Source: Prevotella sp.
GTDB lineage: Bacteria; Bacteroidota; Bacteroidia; Bacteroidales; Bacteroidaceae
Reading direction: 5' to 3'
NCBI GenBank assembly: GCA_016284635.1
Contig: JAEEPF010000014.1
Span: forward strand, 1-37,994
DNA: 37,994 nucleotides
In this document: piece by piece, positions 13,697 to 22,250 of the stretch
How positions within the stretch are numbered: the first letter of the stretch is position 1
How the letters are laid out: the number at the start of each line of letters is the position of its first letter
Program-made: the position numbers and the translations under genes
Notes under the pieces: model-generated
What the model was told of the DNA's origin: nothing
The model's input: only the letters and a program-made list of their open reading frames with translations
Database searches by the model: none

Positions 13697-14560
13697 TTAT
13701 TTCAATTCCTTTAGCCAGGCGAGGAAGGCCTGTTTCCACTGACGGGACTCGGGGGTGCCTTTGGTGTCAGAGGCACCGAAGCCATGACCGCCCGTCTGAT
13801 ACTGCAGATAGACATGAGGGATGTGACGGGCCTGAAGGGCAGAGTCGAGGAGCACGGAGTTACGATAGTCCACCACAGGATCGTCCTTACAGTTCACAAG
13901 GAACACTGGGGGACAGTCTGCAGGCACATGCTGCTCCAACGACAGACTGTCGCGAAGCCTGGCATCCTTCACCTTATTCTCACCCAACAACGCACGTCTC
14001 GAACGCTTGTGGACACAGTCTTTCGTCATCGTCACTACAGGATAGACCGGCACCACAAAATCTGGACGCTCCTGCGGACGGAACCATTCTGCTGCCGACA
14101 TCACCAGATGACCGCCAGCCGAGAAACCCATCGCCCCTACCCAATGGGCATCGACACCATATTCCTTGGCATGCTTGCGCACGTAGGTCAACGCCTGACG
14201 GAGGTCATCCTGCGGATCAGGATAACGGTTGCCACGAAAGAGGAATCGGAACCTCGTGATAAAGGCAGGTACATAGGCTGTCCGATAGCGCAACACAAAG
14301 GCAGAAATGCCATTCTCCTGCAGCCATCGCGCCACCATGTGGCCTTCCGTCTCCATATCGTGCCAGAAATAACTGCCCCCAGGGCATACCACCACGGCCT
14401 TGTTTTCCATACCAGGCACGAGATAGGGCGTCATCTCCACATTCATGCTCACATCCATCCCTTCCCAGATATTCACCGTCCGACCGGTCTCAGCAGAAGT
14501 GAAAAGTGAGAAGTGAAAGGTGAAAAATAAGAGCAATATTCTATTTCTATATGTAATCAT
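13697..14560 (-). CDS. Secreted alpha/beta-hydrolase (esterase)
   Basis: This 287-aa serine esterase of the BD-FAE/acetyl-esterase type has an N-terminal signal sequence (1-23) followed by the fold. The oxyanion motif is 'VVCPGGSY' (57-64), the nucleophile S147 is in GFSAGG, the acid is D226 or D227 ('CKDDPVV') and the base is H259 ('GGHGFG'). It would act in the periplasm, perhaps removing or transferring an acyl group on the polyene lipid. The hydrophobic part of the signal peptide (FFTFHFSLFTS) is encoded by a heptamer array at 14496-14526. Confidence 0.75.
   Translation of the reverse strand: MITYRNRILLLFFTFHFSLFTSAETGRTVNIWEGMDVSMNVEMTPYLVPGMENKAVVVCPGGSYFWHDMETEGHMVARWLQENGISAFVLRYRTAYVPAFITRFRFLFRGNRYPDPQDDLRQALTYVRKHAKEYGVDAHWVGAMGFSAGGHLVMSAAEWFRPQERPDFVVPVYPVVTMTKDCVHKRSRRALLGENKVKDARLRDSLSLEQHVPADCPPVFLVNCKDDPVVDYRNSVLLDSALQARHIPHVYLQYQTGGHGFGASDTKGTPESRQWKQAFLAWLKELK
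14496..14526. repeat. Heptamer array that encodes part of a signal peptide
   Basis: GAAGTGA, AAAGTGA, GAAGTGA, AAGGTGA units are read on the minus strand as the hydrophobic segment of the esterase signal peptide. Confidence 0.65.
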
Positions 14561-14591
14561 CTATAAACTATAAACTTTAAACTATAAACTC
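14561..14591. repeat. Heptamer array CTATAAA
   Basis: CTATAAA, CTATAAA, CTTTAAA, CTATAAA plus a partial unit fill the whole gap between the FAD oxidoreductase stop (14592) and the esterase start (14560). Confidence 0.65.
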
Positions 14592-16133
14592 TCAAAGCTT
14601 CTCAATGATTTTGTTCTGTCCGAGGATGGCCTCACAGGTGTTGATGGCCGTCAGAGGCACCCCACAGAAACCGTGCAAGTTGTTGTTCTGACCTGTCAGC
14701 AACAGGTTGCTCACCTTCGTCACCACAGGCAACTGCGAGAGGGTGATGTTCTTGCAGTCCTTACTGAAGCCGCAGATGGCACCATCCTTCACGCCGTAGA
14801 AGTCACGGATGGTAAGTGGCGACGAGGCATTAATCGACTCGATAGCGTCACCGAAGCCTGGGTGCAGTTCTTCCACCAACGCCAGCAATTCGTTTGTCCG
14901 CTCCTGTTTCCACTGTTCGTAGTCCCTACCCCGTCGGCCTACGGTGGTATTCTCCCAACGTCTCACCATATCGAACTGCATGGGTGCTGTCACCAACACC
15001 TTATTCGACCACGGGCCCTGATTCTCCTCAGGTGGCGTCATCAGCAGGAATCCCATCGGCCACGAAGCTTCATCACGACAGAAGTTCCAGATCTCGTCGT
15101 AGCGGTTAGTGAAATACTCGGAATGGTTGATATAGGGGAATCGTCCGTCCTTCATCTTGATATAGAGCGAGAAGGCGGAATAACTATTGGGAATCGCGTC
15201 CATACGGTTACGGAACGCCTTCGGGAAGGTGTGCTCGTCCATGAGCTTCAGCAGCGTACAGGGATGGATGTCGGAGATATACCAATCAGCCTCGTACTGA
15301 CGCCCCTTTGCAGTCTTCACATACGCCACTCTCCTGACTCCTGACTCCTGTCTCCTGACTCCTGTCTCCTGACTCCTGACTCCTGTCTCCTGACTCCTAA
15401 CAACCTCCACCCATGTTACAGCATCACCAGCCACTACCTCACCGCCATGCTCGCGGATGACGTCTGCCAGAAGGTTGGCAAAATGGCTGCTTCCACCTAC
15501 AAAACGACTGGCACCGTTGATGTAGAGCACACTGATTACGGCATGCACGTAGGCAGGCGTGTGTCCGCCCTTGCCGCCATAGAGCGGGTTCATATAGGCT
15601 ACCACACTGCGCAGGCGCCTGTCGCTGATATATTTGGCGATGAACTCGTCAGCCGCCATGAGGAAGTCGTCGGAGTGATTATAGAGGTCTTGACGCATCG
15701 GGCGGAGATAGAACAGGTCGAGTTCCTCCGTCAGTTTAAAGAGGGCGTCAACATAACGCTTCAAGTTCTCCCGTTCATGAGGAAAGTCCTTGGCCAACGT
15801 CTCGACATAGTGTTCCCTGCCTTTGGCAATCGTATAATAATGGTGGTCCTCAGCGAAGTAAAGACGGTCTGCGCAGTCTGAGTCTACATCCTTCACGCGA
15901 ATCTTGTCTACAATACCAAGGTATCGACAGATGCGCCAGATATTACCTCCCGGCTGCAAGCCACCCACGACGTGCATGCCCGTGTCGAACACCTCACCGA
16001 AGCGTGTGAAAGTCTGCAGCCCGCCACCAATAGTGGCGTTCTTCTCCAGGACGGTCACCTGCAGTCCTTCCTTTGCCAGAATAGCGCCGCAGAACAGTCC
16101 GCCCAGACCTCCACCGATAATCACTACACTCAT
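14592..16133 (-). CDS. CrtI-like FAD-dependent oxidoreductase 2
   Basis: This 513-aa protein of the phytoene-desaturase / carotenoid-isomerase / retinol-saturase family has the FAD fold at the N-terminus (GGGLGG at about 7-12, 'VTVLEKNATIGGG') and the C-terminal 'LLLTGQNNNLHGFCGVPLTA' that closes the FAD site. Such enzymes act on conjugated polyenes, so desaturation, reduction or isomerisation of the chain is likely; the exact step is not known. I took ATG at 16131-16133 over a GTG one codon upstream. A heptamer array at 15330-15399 is translated as repeats of RSQETGV in the hairpin before 'YEADWYISDIHP'. It is a paralogue of the next gene upstream. Confidence 0.75.
   Translation of the reverse strand: MSVVIIGGGLGGLFCGAILAKEGLQVTVLEKNATIGGGLQTFTRFGEVFDTGMHVVGGLQPGGNIWRICRYLGIVDKIRVKDVDSDCADRLYFAEDHHYYTIAKGREHYVETLAKDFPHERENLKRYVDALFKLTEELDLFYLRPMRQDLYNHSDDFLMAADEFIAKYISDRRLRSVVAYMNPLYGGKGGHTPAYVHAVISVLYINGASRFVGGSSHFANLLADVIREHGGEVVAGDAVTWVEVVRSQETGVRSQETGVRRQESGVRRVAYVKTAKGRQYEADWYISDIHPCTLLKLMDEHTFPKAFRNRMDAIPNSYSAFSLYIKMKDGRFPYINHSEYFTNRYDEIWNFCRDEASWPMGFLLMTPPEENQGPWSNKVLVTAPMQFDMVRRWENTTVGRRGRDYEQWKQERTNELLALVEELHPGFGDAIESINASSPLTIRDFYGVKDGAICGFSKDCKNITLSQLPVVTKVSNLLLTGQNNNLHGFCGVPLTAINTCEAILGQNKIIEKL
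15330..15399. repeat. Heptamer array WCTCCTG (10 units) inside a CrtI-like gene
   Basis: Ten contiguous 7-bp units, WCTCCTG with the last ending A, are read on the minus strand. Three units make 21 bp, so the product is a 7-residue peptide repeat (RSQETGV). Confidence 0.8.
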
Positions 16134-16154
16134 CACATTAATAATCTTTATTTA

Positions 16155-16239
16155 GAAACGAATTACCATAATAAACCCTAATTACCATAATTTATTCATA
16201 TTAGTGGATAAAATTATTCATATTATTCACATTCGTTTC
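16155..16239. repeat. AT-rich intergenic repeat with GAAACGAAT ends
   Basis: This 85-bp element starts GAAACGAATTACCATAAT and ends ATTCGTTTC, giving 9-bp terminal inverted repeats. Its right half overlaps the 3' end of the upstream CrtI-like gene and supplies its last residues (about NNMNNFIH). A near-identical copy is at 22302-22390. Confidence 0.65.
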
Positions 16240-17736
16240 CATTTCCAATTGCAGGGGGCCAAGGATTTCTGTACAGGTGACGATAGTGCCGACCAGTACC
16301 CCGAGAATGCCATGCGAATTGATGTTCTGTCCCGTCTGAAACACATTAGGCACCCTTGTGCGATGGGGCACCCTACAGGCAGCACCCAACGACACGTCTT
16401 TCGCGATGCCGTACATCGAACCGCCCTCCGTACCTGTATAGTCCAGATAAGTCAGTGGCGTTGAGGTGTAATAGTCAGCGATGTTACTGCGCAGCCCTGG
16501 GAACTCTTGTTCCAATGCCGCCAACAGCCGTTCTGCCTTCTCGTGTTTGAAGGCCTCGTAGTCCTCGCCACGATGACCCACGCTCGTGCCCTTCCACCGT
16601 TCCACGTCAGCCATCTGCATATACGAGAGGACCACGCCCGTCTTGGCATAACGTGGCTGTGGCTCGTGGCAGAGGTGCATATAGAGATAGCCCTTCGGCC
16701 AAGAGGCATCATCGTAACGCTCACAGCCCCACGGCGAGTCCTGCAGATAGCCGTAGAAGTTCGAGTTCAGATAGGGCACCGTATTGTCCTTGAAACGCAG
16801 ATACACAGAGAATCCGCCTACAGTCTGAGGAATGGCGTTGATGCGCTTCCTGAAGGCCGGGCGTATCAGGTTCGTGTCGAGCAGCTCCAATGTCCGCATG
16901 GGATGTGCATCTGATATCACGATATCCGCCTCCATGTATTCTCTACTGACTCCTGTCTCCTGACTCCTGACTCCTTCAAACTCCACCCCCACAGCATGCC
17001 TCTCATCACAGACGATCTTCGTCGCCTTGCTCCTTGTCAGCACTTTTCCGTTATAACGTTCTATCGTGCTAACGAGTGAGCGGGCCACCTGGTCACTGCC
17101 ACCAACGATACGATAGGCACTCTGGTTGTAGAAGTCCATAATGAACGCGTGCGTAGCGAAAGGTGTCTTATCCTTCGCCGCTGCATAGAGGGGCAAATTG
17201 CCCACAAGCACCTTCGCCAGTAGCGGGTCGCTGATGGTCGAATCGATGACCTCGTTGATGGTGCGCATCTGGAACTCCAGGTTCACCGCTGCATCCGTCT
17301 CCACATGCTTCAGCGAGTGCATCGACGAGGCACTGGCCACCTTGTCCACCAAGTCGAAATATCTTTCGAGGGCATCGCGCTGCTTGGGGAAGTACGCGCT
17401 CATCTGGTCGATGAACGCCTCACGGCCATTGGCAAAACGAAAGTGTTGGCCACAGAGCGACACCACGTCATAGCCCGTCGGATCGAGCTGCGACAGGGTG
17501 ATGTCGGGCTTCACCTCGAGGTATGACAACAGGCGGTCGAGTGTCTGTCCCTCGCTGGCACTGCCTATGAAGTGCATGCCCGTCTCGAACTTCCCTCCCT
17601 TGCGGGTGAAACACTGTAGGCATCCGCCCACCTGTGTTCCTTGTTCCAACACGGTCACATCGTAGCCTTGCCGTGCCAGGATAACCCCGCACGACAGGCC
17701 TCCGAGCCCACTACCGATGATGACGACCTTTTTCAC
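16201..17736 (-). CDS. CrtI-like FAD-dependent oxidoreductase 1
   Basis: This 511-aa paralogue of the gene at 14592 shows GSGLGG at 8-13, 'VTVLEQGTQVGGCL', and a C-terminal 'NVFQTGQNINSHGILGVLVGT'. The start is GTG at 17734-17736; no ATG is near. The codons before it are a heptamer array. A short heptamer array (16949-16975) is translated as GVRSQETGV in the same hairpin position as in the paralogue, just before 'EADIVISDAHP'. The tandem pair suggests two successive or heteromeric redox steps on the polyene, by analogy with paired carotenoid enzymes; this is inference. Confidence 0.75.
   Translation of the reverse strand: MKKVVIIGSGLGGLSCGVILARQGYDVTVLEQGTQVGGCLQCFTRKGGKFETGMHFIGSASEGQTLDRLLSYLEVKPDITLSQLDPTGYDVVSLCGQHFRFANGREAFIDQMSAYFPKQRDALERYFDLVDKVASASSMHSLKHVETDAAVNLEFQMRTINEVIDSTISDPLLAKVLVGNLPLYAAAKDKTPFATHAFIMDFYNQSAYRIVGGSDQVARSLVSTIERYNGKVLTRSKATKIVCDERHAVGVEFEGVRSQETGVSREYMEADIVISDAHPMRTLELLDTNLIRPAFRKRINAIPQTVGGFSVYLRFKDNTVPYLNSNFYGYLQDSPWGCERYDDASWPKGYLYMHLCHEPQPRYAKTGVVLSYMQMADVERWKGTSVGHRGEDYEAFKHEKAERLLAALEQEFPGLRSNIADYYTSTPLTYLDYTGTEGGSMYGIAKDVSLGAACRVPHRTRVPNVFQTGQNINSHGILGVLVGTIVTCTEILGPLQLEMETNVNNMNNFIH
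16949..16975. repeat. Short heptamer array in the second CrtI-like gene
   Basis: Four WCTCCTG-type units lie at the position homologous to the longer array at 15330-15399 in the paralogue. Confidence 0.7.
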
Positions 17737-17788
17737 TTTGAACTTTGAGCTTTAGACTTTGAACTTTGAACTTTGAGCTTTGAACTTT
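17737..17788. repeat. Heptamer array GAACTTT/GAGCTTT
   Basis: About seven units fill nearly all of the 56-bp gap between the GT2-acyltransferase stop and the GTG start of the next gene. Confidence 0.7.
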
Positions 17789-17792
17789 ATGA

Positions 17793-19382
17793 TTACCTTT
17801 CAAGTCGATTGGCGAGTGCCTCGTATCTTTGAATATAACGGTGACGCATTTCCTTTGCCTGCGCCATGTGGTCACCCATCGCACGGAGTTCCTCAAGACT
17901 TACAGGCTCGTCCACCTCAATCCTCACAGGCCCCTTCTGCAGGGTGTATGTCTTCTTCTTCAGAATCTTTCCTGGGCCGTAGAGACACATGGGCAGGATG
18001 TCAACGCCCAATTGCTCCGCCAACCAAAACGCCCCCTGATGGAACCGTCCGATGCGGCAGTCCTTCGAGCGTGTGCCCTCAGGATAGACTGCTATAGAAT
18101 AGCCGCGCTCCACCAACGACCGTAGTTTCGGCAACAACTCCTCCAAGCCTTCACGCACAGGATAATACTCCGCATGGCGGATCAACAGACCATACGACGG
18201 ATTGTTCCATACCCAATCGTTGGTCAGGAAGATGATATTGGGCGTGAAGATCAACTGGCAGAACAAATCCAGATGTGACTGGTGATTACAGATGACCACT
18301 CTCGGACGGTCGAAAAGGGAGTTTACTCCCGTCTCCTGACTCCTGTCTCCTGACTCCTGTATCCTGACTCCATACGAGAATTTCACGCCCGGGATGCCAT
18401 GTGTCAGCATCACAAACCGTGAGGCCCTGTAGATCAAGTTGTGCAGCCACCTGTTTTCAGTATTGTCCTTTAACTTCCTTAACTTCTTTAACTTCAAAAT
18501 CACCCACACTGCCGGCTTGATTACCACGAACATAAAGAACAGGAAGAACAGCAGCGCATACACCGTCTTGACGTATTTCATCACCCACCGCCAGAGTCTC
18601 AGCGGCAAACCATAGACCACAGCGAGAAAACACAATACCGTATTCAAAACACTTATACGTGCGAAGTCCTTGCCAGGACGGAAATGGCTCACGCGCTCCT
18701 CCTTCGGTGGATAATATACATCGATGGGTATCTCTACGAGTTCCACACCATGCCACGAGGCGAAGACCAACAGCTCCAGCTCTGCCTCATAACGTGAGGT
18801 CAGCAGACTGAGGCCGTGCAACCGTTTCAGCGGATAGAGCCGGTAGCCCGTCTGTGTGTCAGAAAGTTTTCTGCCCGTCTGCACCCAGAACCAGAAGTTA
18901 GAGAACTGATTCGCAAAGCGGCTGCCCTCCGGCTGACCCTCCAAACGATTCTCACAATGGGGACTGTCCCCATTGTGAGATTGTCTGCTGCCAACGATCA
19001 GCGACCAGGGTTGTTCACGGTTTGCCTCCAAGAACCAGCAGATTTCGTGGGGATAGTGCTGACCGTCGCCATCAAGGGTGATGGCATAGGAGAACCCCAT
19101 GTCGAGCGCCTTGCGGAAACCTGCCTTCAAGGCCGCACCCTTACCGCTGTTCTTCGTGAGTGTTACTGTTGTGATGCCTTCAATAGCACTGAGGATGCTG
19201 GCTGTCGCATCCGTACTGCCGTCGTTCACCACGATGACATCGTCACACTCCGCCAACGTCTCCTCAACCACGCGACCGATGGTTCCGCCGTTGTTATACG
19301 TCGGAATCACCACGCAGATACCCCTGTCACGGAGCATCTCACGCTGTCGATTCTGGTCAGTGTGGTCTGTGGTTGACATCAT
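17793..19382 (-). CDS. Glycosyltransferase family 2 / acyltransferase fusion
   Basis: This 529-aa bifunctional protein has an N-terminal GT2 domain (about 20-235) with 'VVIPTYNNGGTI', 'VVNDGSTD' and the DGD nucleotide-sugar motif at 104-106. Two membrane segments follow (about 245-262 and 273-296), then a Lys/Leu-rich link (KLKKLRKLK). The C-terminal PlsC-type domain has NHQSHLD at 366-372 and YPEGTRS at 433-439. It could put a sugar on the polyene or its lipid carrier and acylate it; I recall a comparable fusion in proteobacterial aryl-polyene clusters. The link is encoded by a nonamer array (18469-18496), an inner loop (IQESGDRSQETGV) by a heptamer array, and the GT2 domain contains a translated 31-nt palindrome (18950-18980). 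Confidence 0.8.
   Translation of the reverse strand: MMSTTDHTDQNRQREMLRDRGICVVIPTYNNGGTIGRVVEETLAECDDVIVVNDGSTDATASILSAIEGITTVTLTKNSGKGAALKAGFRKALDMGFSYAITLDGDGQHYPHEICWFLEANREQPWSLIVGSRQSHNGDSPHCENRLEGQPEGSRFANQFSNFWFWVQTGRKLSDTQTGYRLYPLKRLHGLSLLTSRYEAELELLVFASWHGVELVEIPIDVYYPPKEERVSHFRPGKDFARISVLNTVLCFLAVVYGLPLRLWRWVMKYVKTVYALLFFLFFMFVVIKPAVWVILKLKKLRKLKDNTENRWLHNLIYRASRFVMLTHGIPGVKFSYGVRIQESGDRSQETGVNSLFDRPRVVICNHQSHLDLFCQLIFTPNIIFLTNDWVWNNPSYGLLIRHAEYYPVREGLEELLPKLRSLVERGYSIAVYPEGTRSKDCRIGRFHQGAFWLAEQLGVDILPMCLYGPGKILKKKTYTLQKGPVRIEVDEPVSLEELRAMGDHMAQAKEMRHRYIQRYEALANRLER
18330..18371. repeat. Heptamer array in the acyltransferase domain
   Basis: Six WCTCCTG-type units are translated as a loop (IQESGDRSQETGV) just before the strand leading to the NHQSHLD motif. 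Confidence 0.7.
18469..18496. repeat. Nonamer array at the GT2/acyltransferase junction
   Basis: Three CYTTAACTT units encode the KLKKLRKLK link between the two enzyme domains. It is the complement of the nonamer at 4932-4967. Confidence 0.65.
18950..18980. repeat. 31-nt perfect palindrome inside the GT2 domain
   Basis: Arms 18950-18964 and 18966-18980 are exact 15-bp complements around a single T. It encodes about ten residues (SHNGDSPHCE) between 'IVGSRQ' and 'SRFANQFSNF', a region that is usually shorter in the family. Confidence 0.75.
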
Positions 19383-19412
19383 CCGTGGCGAAGTGTGACG
19401 AGTACGTGATGA

Positions 19413-20921
19413 TTACTGACGAACCTTAGTGACCGTTCCGTCGGCCTGACGGCAGATGTAGATCCGACCTGGCTTCAACGTCTTGGCCTGACGACCATCG
19501 AGCGTGAAATAGGAGGCAGAACGGTTGGTGGCAGTCTGGATACCACGAATGGCTGTGGCGCTGCTCTTGACGTCGAAGACATAGTGCGACATCACCGACA
19601 TATCTGCGCTGAGCACGACAACAGAACAAACATAGCTGTCGTCAACTAACGTCACTCTCTTGGCCACATGGGCGGTATTCCCTTCGACGATGACCTCAAT
19701 GTCGTCTGCCGTGATTTCTTCGTTGAGTTCCATCTCATAGGTCGTCACTTCCGGGCTGAAGCCTGGCACGTCCTGACCCTTGATCTTGATGCCGGTCACC
19801 TTGGCGTTGTAGATGAACTGAATATCGTCGACCAACACTTCGTCGCCATCGCTGCCAGCACCTGCATCCGCATTGGTGGAGATGGTTACCAGCACAGCCT
19901 TCGGATCAACGTCATTCTCCGTGTAGACAAAAGGAGCCGTGACACGAACCCACTCGCCGCCAGTGGTGGCAATCTTGTTGTTCTTGGCCTTTCCTACGAC
20001 GTTGGTGTAGGCTTTGTCCTCAGGGTCCTGATAGTAAGAGCCATCGGTGATGACAGCGCTGATGGTGGCGTAAGGATGCTCTGCGTTGGGCGAGCCCTGC
20101 TTGAACTTCACCCATACGGCCACTGAATCGGGACAGGAATACAAGGGGATGTAAAAAAGATCGCCATTGCCGTCGACATCGGTCAGGTATGTGTCGATGT
20201 AGGCATTGTTGGCAGCATCAGATGCGATGGCAGAACCAGCATTCAGACGACCAGTGGTCATCGTGCCATTGGCTACGATGCCAAAGATGGATGATGAATA
20301 GATACGTGCGCAGTACTCACCCGAATGAGCCTTCTTTGACTGTGTGAGATGATGACCGGCAAATAAAGCCAGGTCTCCTGTGGCGCTCTCAAAGGAATGC
20401 CAGCCGTTGGGCTCTTCATGGGTGGCATCAGAGGCGTGCCAGAACTCGAATCCGGGATTCGGCATCTGCCAGCCCTCACCGATGGCCACCTGGATGAGTT
20501 GTCCCAGGCTCTCCATCATGTCGATGTCGAGATAGCAGCGCAGATGATCGCCTTCAATCTTTCCACGCAGCAGGATGTTGACGGGGGGCAGTGTACTTGC
20601 TAACCAGAGAGGAACATTAGGGTCATCGCCGTCAGTGATCTGTATTTGACCAGAAGTGAGGAGCAAGGTGGCGTTGCCGTCCTGATAGGGTTCAATACCC
20701 TTCACTGCTACGTTGCCAACACCCATGGGGCCGCTAACGGTCTGTAGCATGAAATTCTTCACAGTGAGGTCATACAGTCCGTCGTTCTCAACGACCGTGA
20801 TGACACCTGTCTGCTCAGACGACACACCGTTTACAGTAACCGTGATAGCTACATTGTAATCTGTTGCACGGGCAGCAATGGCTGTCATGGCAACAAACAA
20901 TAAAGTAAAAATCTTTCTCAT
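19413..20921 (-). CDS. Secreted protein with calycin-like and PCMD-type domains
   Basis: This 502-aa protein has a signal peptide (1-19, cleaved after ARA). A calycin-like beta-barrel (about 22-150, 'VTVNGVSSEQTGVITVVE') comes first. A beta-sandwich (about 150-370) follows with 'MPNPGFEFWH', 'NGWHSFES', 'AHSGEYCARIYS' and 'EVLVDDIQFIY', as in the putative carbohydrate-metabolism (PCMD) domain of Bacteroidota outer-membrane proteins. An Ig-like part and a C-terminal tail ('YFTLDGRQAKTLKPGRIYIC') resemble a sorting or anchoring tail. It may bind glycan or pigment lipid on the cell surface. It is unexpected in a pigment cluster. Confidence 0.55.
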   Translation of the reverse strand: MRKIFTLLFVAMTAIAARATDYNVAITVTVNGVSSEQTGVITVVENDGLYDLTVKNFMLQTVSGPMGVGNVAVKGIEPYQDGNATLLLTSGQIQITDGDDPNVPLWLASTLPPVNILLRGKIEGDHLRCYLDIDMMESLGQLIQVAIGEGWQMPNPGFEFWHASDATHEEPNGWHSFESATGDLALFAGHHLTQSKKAHSGEYCARIYSSSIFGIVANGTMTTGRLNAGSAIASDAANNAYIDTYLTDVDGNGDLFYIPLYSCPDSVAVWVKFKQGSPNAEHPYATISAVITDGSYYQDPEDKAYTNVVGKAKNNKIATTGGEWVRVTAPFVYTENDVDPKAVLVTISTNADAGAGSDGDEVLVDDIQFIYNAKVTGIKIKGQDVPGFSPEVTTYEMELNEEITADDIEVIVEGNTAHVAKRVTLVDDSYVCSVVVLSADMSVMSHYVFDVKSSATAIRGIQTATNRSASYFTLDGRQAKTLKPGRIYICRQADGTVTKVRQ

Positions 20922-20940
20922 AAACTATTATTTTAAAAAA

Positions 20941-21306
20941 TTATTTGCATGTAAAGGATATAGCGGTCATAGAGGTGTCGCCATCGGAGACATCGACCTG
21001 GGCGGTGACAGCCTCAGGGGTGTCCTGAATCTGACGGAAGGTGTAGCGCACATTCGGATGCTCTAAAGGTGAGACAACAGCAAGAAACTTCACGTTCTTC
21101 ACGGCCTTAATGGCAAGCGGACGCTGGATATGTTCCTCGAGGAGTTCCTTGGCAATCTGAACGACACAGACGCCTGGGGTGATGGGTTCGCCAGGGAAAT
21201 GAGCCTGGTAGATGAAGTGGTCGGCATGGAGACGGATGTCATACGCGACAGCGTTCTCCTGGGACTGCTGACCTTCGATGGAGTATAAACTGTTTTTGAG
21301 TATCAT
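20941..21306 (-). CDS. Hotdog dehydratase subunit (ApeI-like), His present
   Basis: This 121-aa single-hotdog 3-hydroxyacyl-ACP dehydratase of the FabZ/ApeI type has 'AHFPGEPITPGV' with the catalytic H36. Fourteen residues later, where FabZ has its catalytic Glu, there is Q50 ('VVQIAKE'). It therefore carries half of the usual His/Glu pair. The other hotdog protein (26801) has the complementary half. It forms the double bonds of the polyene after ketoreduction. The gap to the SMR-LolA gene is 23 bp. Confidence 0.75.
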   Translation of the reverse strand: MILKNSLYSIEGQQSQENAVAYDIRLHADHFIYQAHFPGEPITPGVCVVQIAKELLEEHIQRPLAIKAVKNVKFLAVVSPLEHPNVRYTFRQIQDTPEAVTAQVDVSDGDTSMTAISFTCK

Positions 21307-21329
21307 AATGAATCTATAATTTTTTAATT

Positions 21330-22232
21330 TTATAATTTTTCAATTTTAATATTACTGAGTTCGATAACAGTACGGTCGCCCTTGGGCTCTACGAGTTCCA
21401 CCTGACGAACGAGCCACTTGGCAGAGCTGACGCGGAGGATGATGCTGGCAAACATACGACGCACCTCCTTGCGACGAGGCACGAGTGTGGCCACCCACTC
21501 CGTCTTCTTCTCATCGGCAGCAGCAAGCGACACCTGAAAGTCCTGATCGCCAACGAGACTCTGGCCGGACATGATATTCGTCATCAGACGGGCCATCTCA
21601 CGATACATGCGGTTGCGACGGATGTCAACCTCACGCGTACCTCGGTTGTCGCTCATGAGCACCTTCTCGCCATCGATCTTAAATGTATGGACGGTGGGTG
21701 ACGTGTATTCCCAGCAGAGCCAGTCGGGTTGGCGGTAACTGAGGCGGCCCTTCGACACAGAGGCCTCAGAGAGCAGTTTGGTGTGCTTGGTCTGCACGAA
21801 GTCGCATTGCATGGTCTTCATGCGCTGGGCAGCCTCGACAATATGCTGTCTGGCAACCTTTGCATCTTGTGCCTGGGCAGGGCCTGCGATGAGCAGACAA
21901 CCAGCAATGATGAGCAGCACACCCGCCCATTTGGTCCACGACACCTGTTCGTGGAAGAATACCACGGCTGCTATCATGCCCACGACGAAACTCATGCTGA
22001 TCATCGGATAGGCGACACTGAAAGGGAAGGCCTTGACGATGTACATCCACAACAGGGAGGCCGCGAGGAAGCAGAGGCCACAGGCGGCAAACTGCCAGTT
22101 GAGGAACACACTCGACCAGAACGTGCGGTTCCAGCCGAAGGGCGCCATGCGCATCAGGGCGAACTTCAGGAACACCTGACCAGCTGTCAGCAACAAGCAT
22201 TGCAATATGACGAAAGAAAATATCTTATACAT
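21330..22232 (-). CDS. SMR-type membrane domain fused to LolA-like carrier
   Basis: This 300-aa protein has residues 1-118 as a four-helix small-multidrug-resistance-like domain (helices about 4-26, 47-68, 73-93, 102-116) and residues 125-300 as LolA-like ('CDFVQTKHTKLLSEASVSKGRLSY', then 'LCWEYTSP'). LolA carries lipoproteins across the periplasm; LolA-like proteins in polyene clusters are thought to carry the pigment lipid. SMR relatives such as ArnE/ArnF flip lipid-linked sugars. The last helix ends GPAQAQ|DA, a good signal-peptidase I site, so the carrier domain may be released. No repeat lies at the junction, unlike the other fusions here. Confidence 0.7.
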   Translation of the reverse strand: MYKIFSFVILQCLLLTAGQVFLKFALMRMAPFGWNRTFWSSVFLNWQFAACGLCFLAASLLWMYIVKAFPFSVAYPMISMSFVVGMIAAVVFFHEQVSWTKWAGVLLIIAGCLLIAGPAQAQDAKVARQHIVEAAQRMKTMQCDFVQTKHTKLLSEASVSKGRLSYRQPDWLCWEYTSPTVHTFKIDGEKVLMSDNRGTREVDIRRNRMYREMARLMTNIMSGQSLVGDQDFQVSLAAADEKKTEWVATLVPRRKEVRRMFASIILRVSSAKWLVRQVELVEPKGDRTVIELSNIKIEKL

Positions 22233-22250
22233 ATTCCTATTCTATTTTAA

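Noticed and set aside
15330..15399. CRISPR-like array
   Set aside because: Units are only 7 bp and contiguous, without spacers, and are translated within a gene.
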